Part shown: one piece after another, positions 31,469-32,345 of the stretch
How positions within the stretch are numbered: the stretch's first letter is position 1
Layout: each line of letters begins with the position of its first letter
DNA from: Glaciihabitans sp.
Lineage (GTDB): Bacteria; Actinomycetota; Actinomycetes; Actinomycetales; Microbacteriaceae
Length of the DNA: 32,345 nucleotides
Reading direction: 5' to 3'
Assembly: GCA_025463465.1 (NCBI GenBank)
Contig: JAODAO010000012.1
Span: 1-32,345 of the forward strand
The notes under the pieces: generated by a model
What the model saw: the letters and a program-made list of their open reading frames with translations, nothing else
Databases searched by the model: none
Told to the model about the DNA's origin: nothing
Program-made: the position numbers and the translations under genes

Positions 31469-32345
31469 TCACCCTCGAGAAGCTCACTAAGGTCTACGGT
31501 CACGGCGCCTCCGCCGTGACCGTGCTCGACGACCTCGATTTCAGTGTCGCGCCCGGCGAGATCTTCGCGGTGGTGGGGCCGAGCGGCGCGGGCAAAAGCA
31601 CCCTCGCCCAGTGCGTCAACCTGCTGGAGCGTCCCACCTCCGGTTCGGTGATTGTGAACGGTGAGAACCTCACCGAGCTAAACGAGGCCGACCTGCGCAC
31701 GGCCCGGCGCCGCATCGGCACGGTGTTCCAGTCAGACGGCCTCTTCAGTCGTCGCACCGCGGCGCAGAACATCGCGTTGCCGCTCGGCTACCTGGGCGTC
31801 ACCAAGGTCGAGTCGAAAAAGCGGGTGGCGGAGCTGCTCGACCGGGTTGGGCTCTCCTCCCGCGCCGACTACTACCCGCACCAGCTCTCCGGCGGGCAAC
31901 GCCAGCGGGTGGGCATCGCTCGGGCACTCGCTCTGCGGCCCGCCGTCCTGCTGTCTGACGAGGCCACCTCGGGGCTCGACCCCGAGTCAACCGCGTCGAT
32001 CACGGCGCTGCTGTAGGAGTTGCGCGACGACCTCGGCCTGTCGATCCTGTTCATCACCCACGAGATGGAGACGGTGTTGCAGGTCGCCGACTCGGTGGCG
32101 CGGCTCGACCGCGGAACCATCGTCGAATCCGGGCGGGTTGTTGACCTCCTGCGGGACGCATCGTCCGGGCTCGGGCGTGCGCTGAACCCGGCGAAACCCG
32201 CGCTGGATGCCGCGGCGCACGAAACCACCTGGTTCGTCGGCTACACCTCCGCGGCGGTGCCGACCGATTGGATAACCCGCCTGGCCGCCGCACTGTCCAC
32301 CCCCGTCTCCCTCCTCGGGGCGTCGATCGAAACGATCAACGGCAC
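31465..32345 (+). pseudogene. MetN-like ABC ATPase with in-frame TAG, cut by window edge
   Basis: The reading frame encodes a methionine-type importer ATPase: Walker [10 protein letters not shown] near residues 38-46, signature [15 protein letters not shown], Walker [16 protein letters not shown]. Codon 184 is TAG (32014-32016), at a place where relatives have an ordinary residue inside LL-x-ELRDDLGLSILFITHEME. After the stop the same frame continues undamaged through the H-loop (ITHEM) and a C-terminal NIL domain (VSLLGASIETING) to the window end. A product stopped at the TAG would lack the H-loop histidine and the NIL domain. One base change (for example CAG or AAG to TAG) explains it. Recent inactivation or a base-call error are both possible. 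The permease and binding-protein genes would lie beyond the edge. Confidence 0.85.

Noticed and set aside
1-32345. CRISPR array, tRNA/rRNA genes, insertion sequences or prophage
   Set aside because: I found no regularly spaced repeats, no tRNA-like cloverleaf and no transposase or integrase motif; repeats seen are short and local.

Overview
The window is high-GC DNA from an actinobacterium, most likely a member of the Microbacteriaceae. The evidence is strong G/C third-position bias, frequent GTG/TTG starts, many lipobox lipoproteins, and many genes with a -10-like hexamer only 5-7 bases before the start codon (leaderless genes). It reads as chromosomal core and metabolic DNA. I saw no transposase, integrase, phage gene, CRISPR array, rRNA or tRNA.

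Layout. 1-4710: the 5' part of thyX (minus, cut by the window edge), a tiny cysteine-rich protein, a YpfJ-type zinc metallopeptidase, an EamA/DMT transporter, a TspO/MBR-like membrane protein, a thioredoxin and an Ohr-type peroxidase. The last two converge on one long hairpin. 4916-10473: an inositol-type carbohydrate locus with an IolE-like isomerase/dehydratase, an IolG-like dehydrogenase, and a substrate-binding lipoprotein/permease/ATPase importer. Both transcription units carry a matching palindrome of the GntR/HutC type, so I infer one regulator for catabolism and uptake. 10561-15252: an unrecognised soluble protein, two tandem paralogous lipoproteins, a SulP anion transporter, a GNAT acetyltransferase and another lipoprotein. 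15295-22588, nearly all minus: RecQ, a DUF1905 protein with a TIGR01777-type epimerase, an ABC-2 export pair, an unknown anchored secreted protein and a CPBP membrane protease. 22761-27731: a lipoprotein, a second EamA transporter paralogous to the first, an MFS transporter, a zinc alcohol dehydrogenase and a divergent XRE regulator. 27759-32345: cysE-cysK, a YpeA-like acetyltransferase, then a flavin-dependent monooxygenase (NtaA/SnaA type) overlapping a MetN-like ATPase gene interrupted by an in-frame TAG.

How the genes work together. Three functional themes stand out: inositol-like sugar uptake and oxidation, redox and peroxide defence (trx, ohr), and sulfur metabolism (cysE-cysK, monooxygenase, MetN-like ABC).

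The most interesting non-coding signals are the repeated leaderless-promoter architecture, the shared GntR-type operator, three GTGTWACAC boxes before the monooxygenase, a strong hairpin between binding protein and permease, and a palindrome-plus-repeat block before the second paralogous lipoprotein. I found no clearly new multi-gene system. The best candidates for novelty are regulatory sites and small or unknown proteins.
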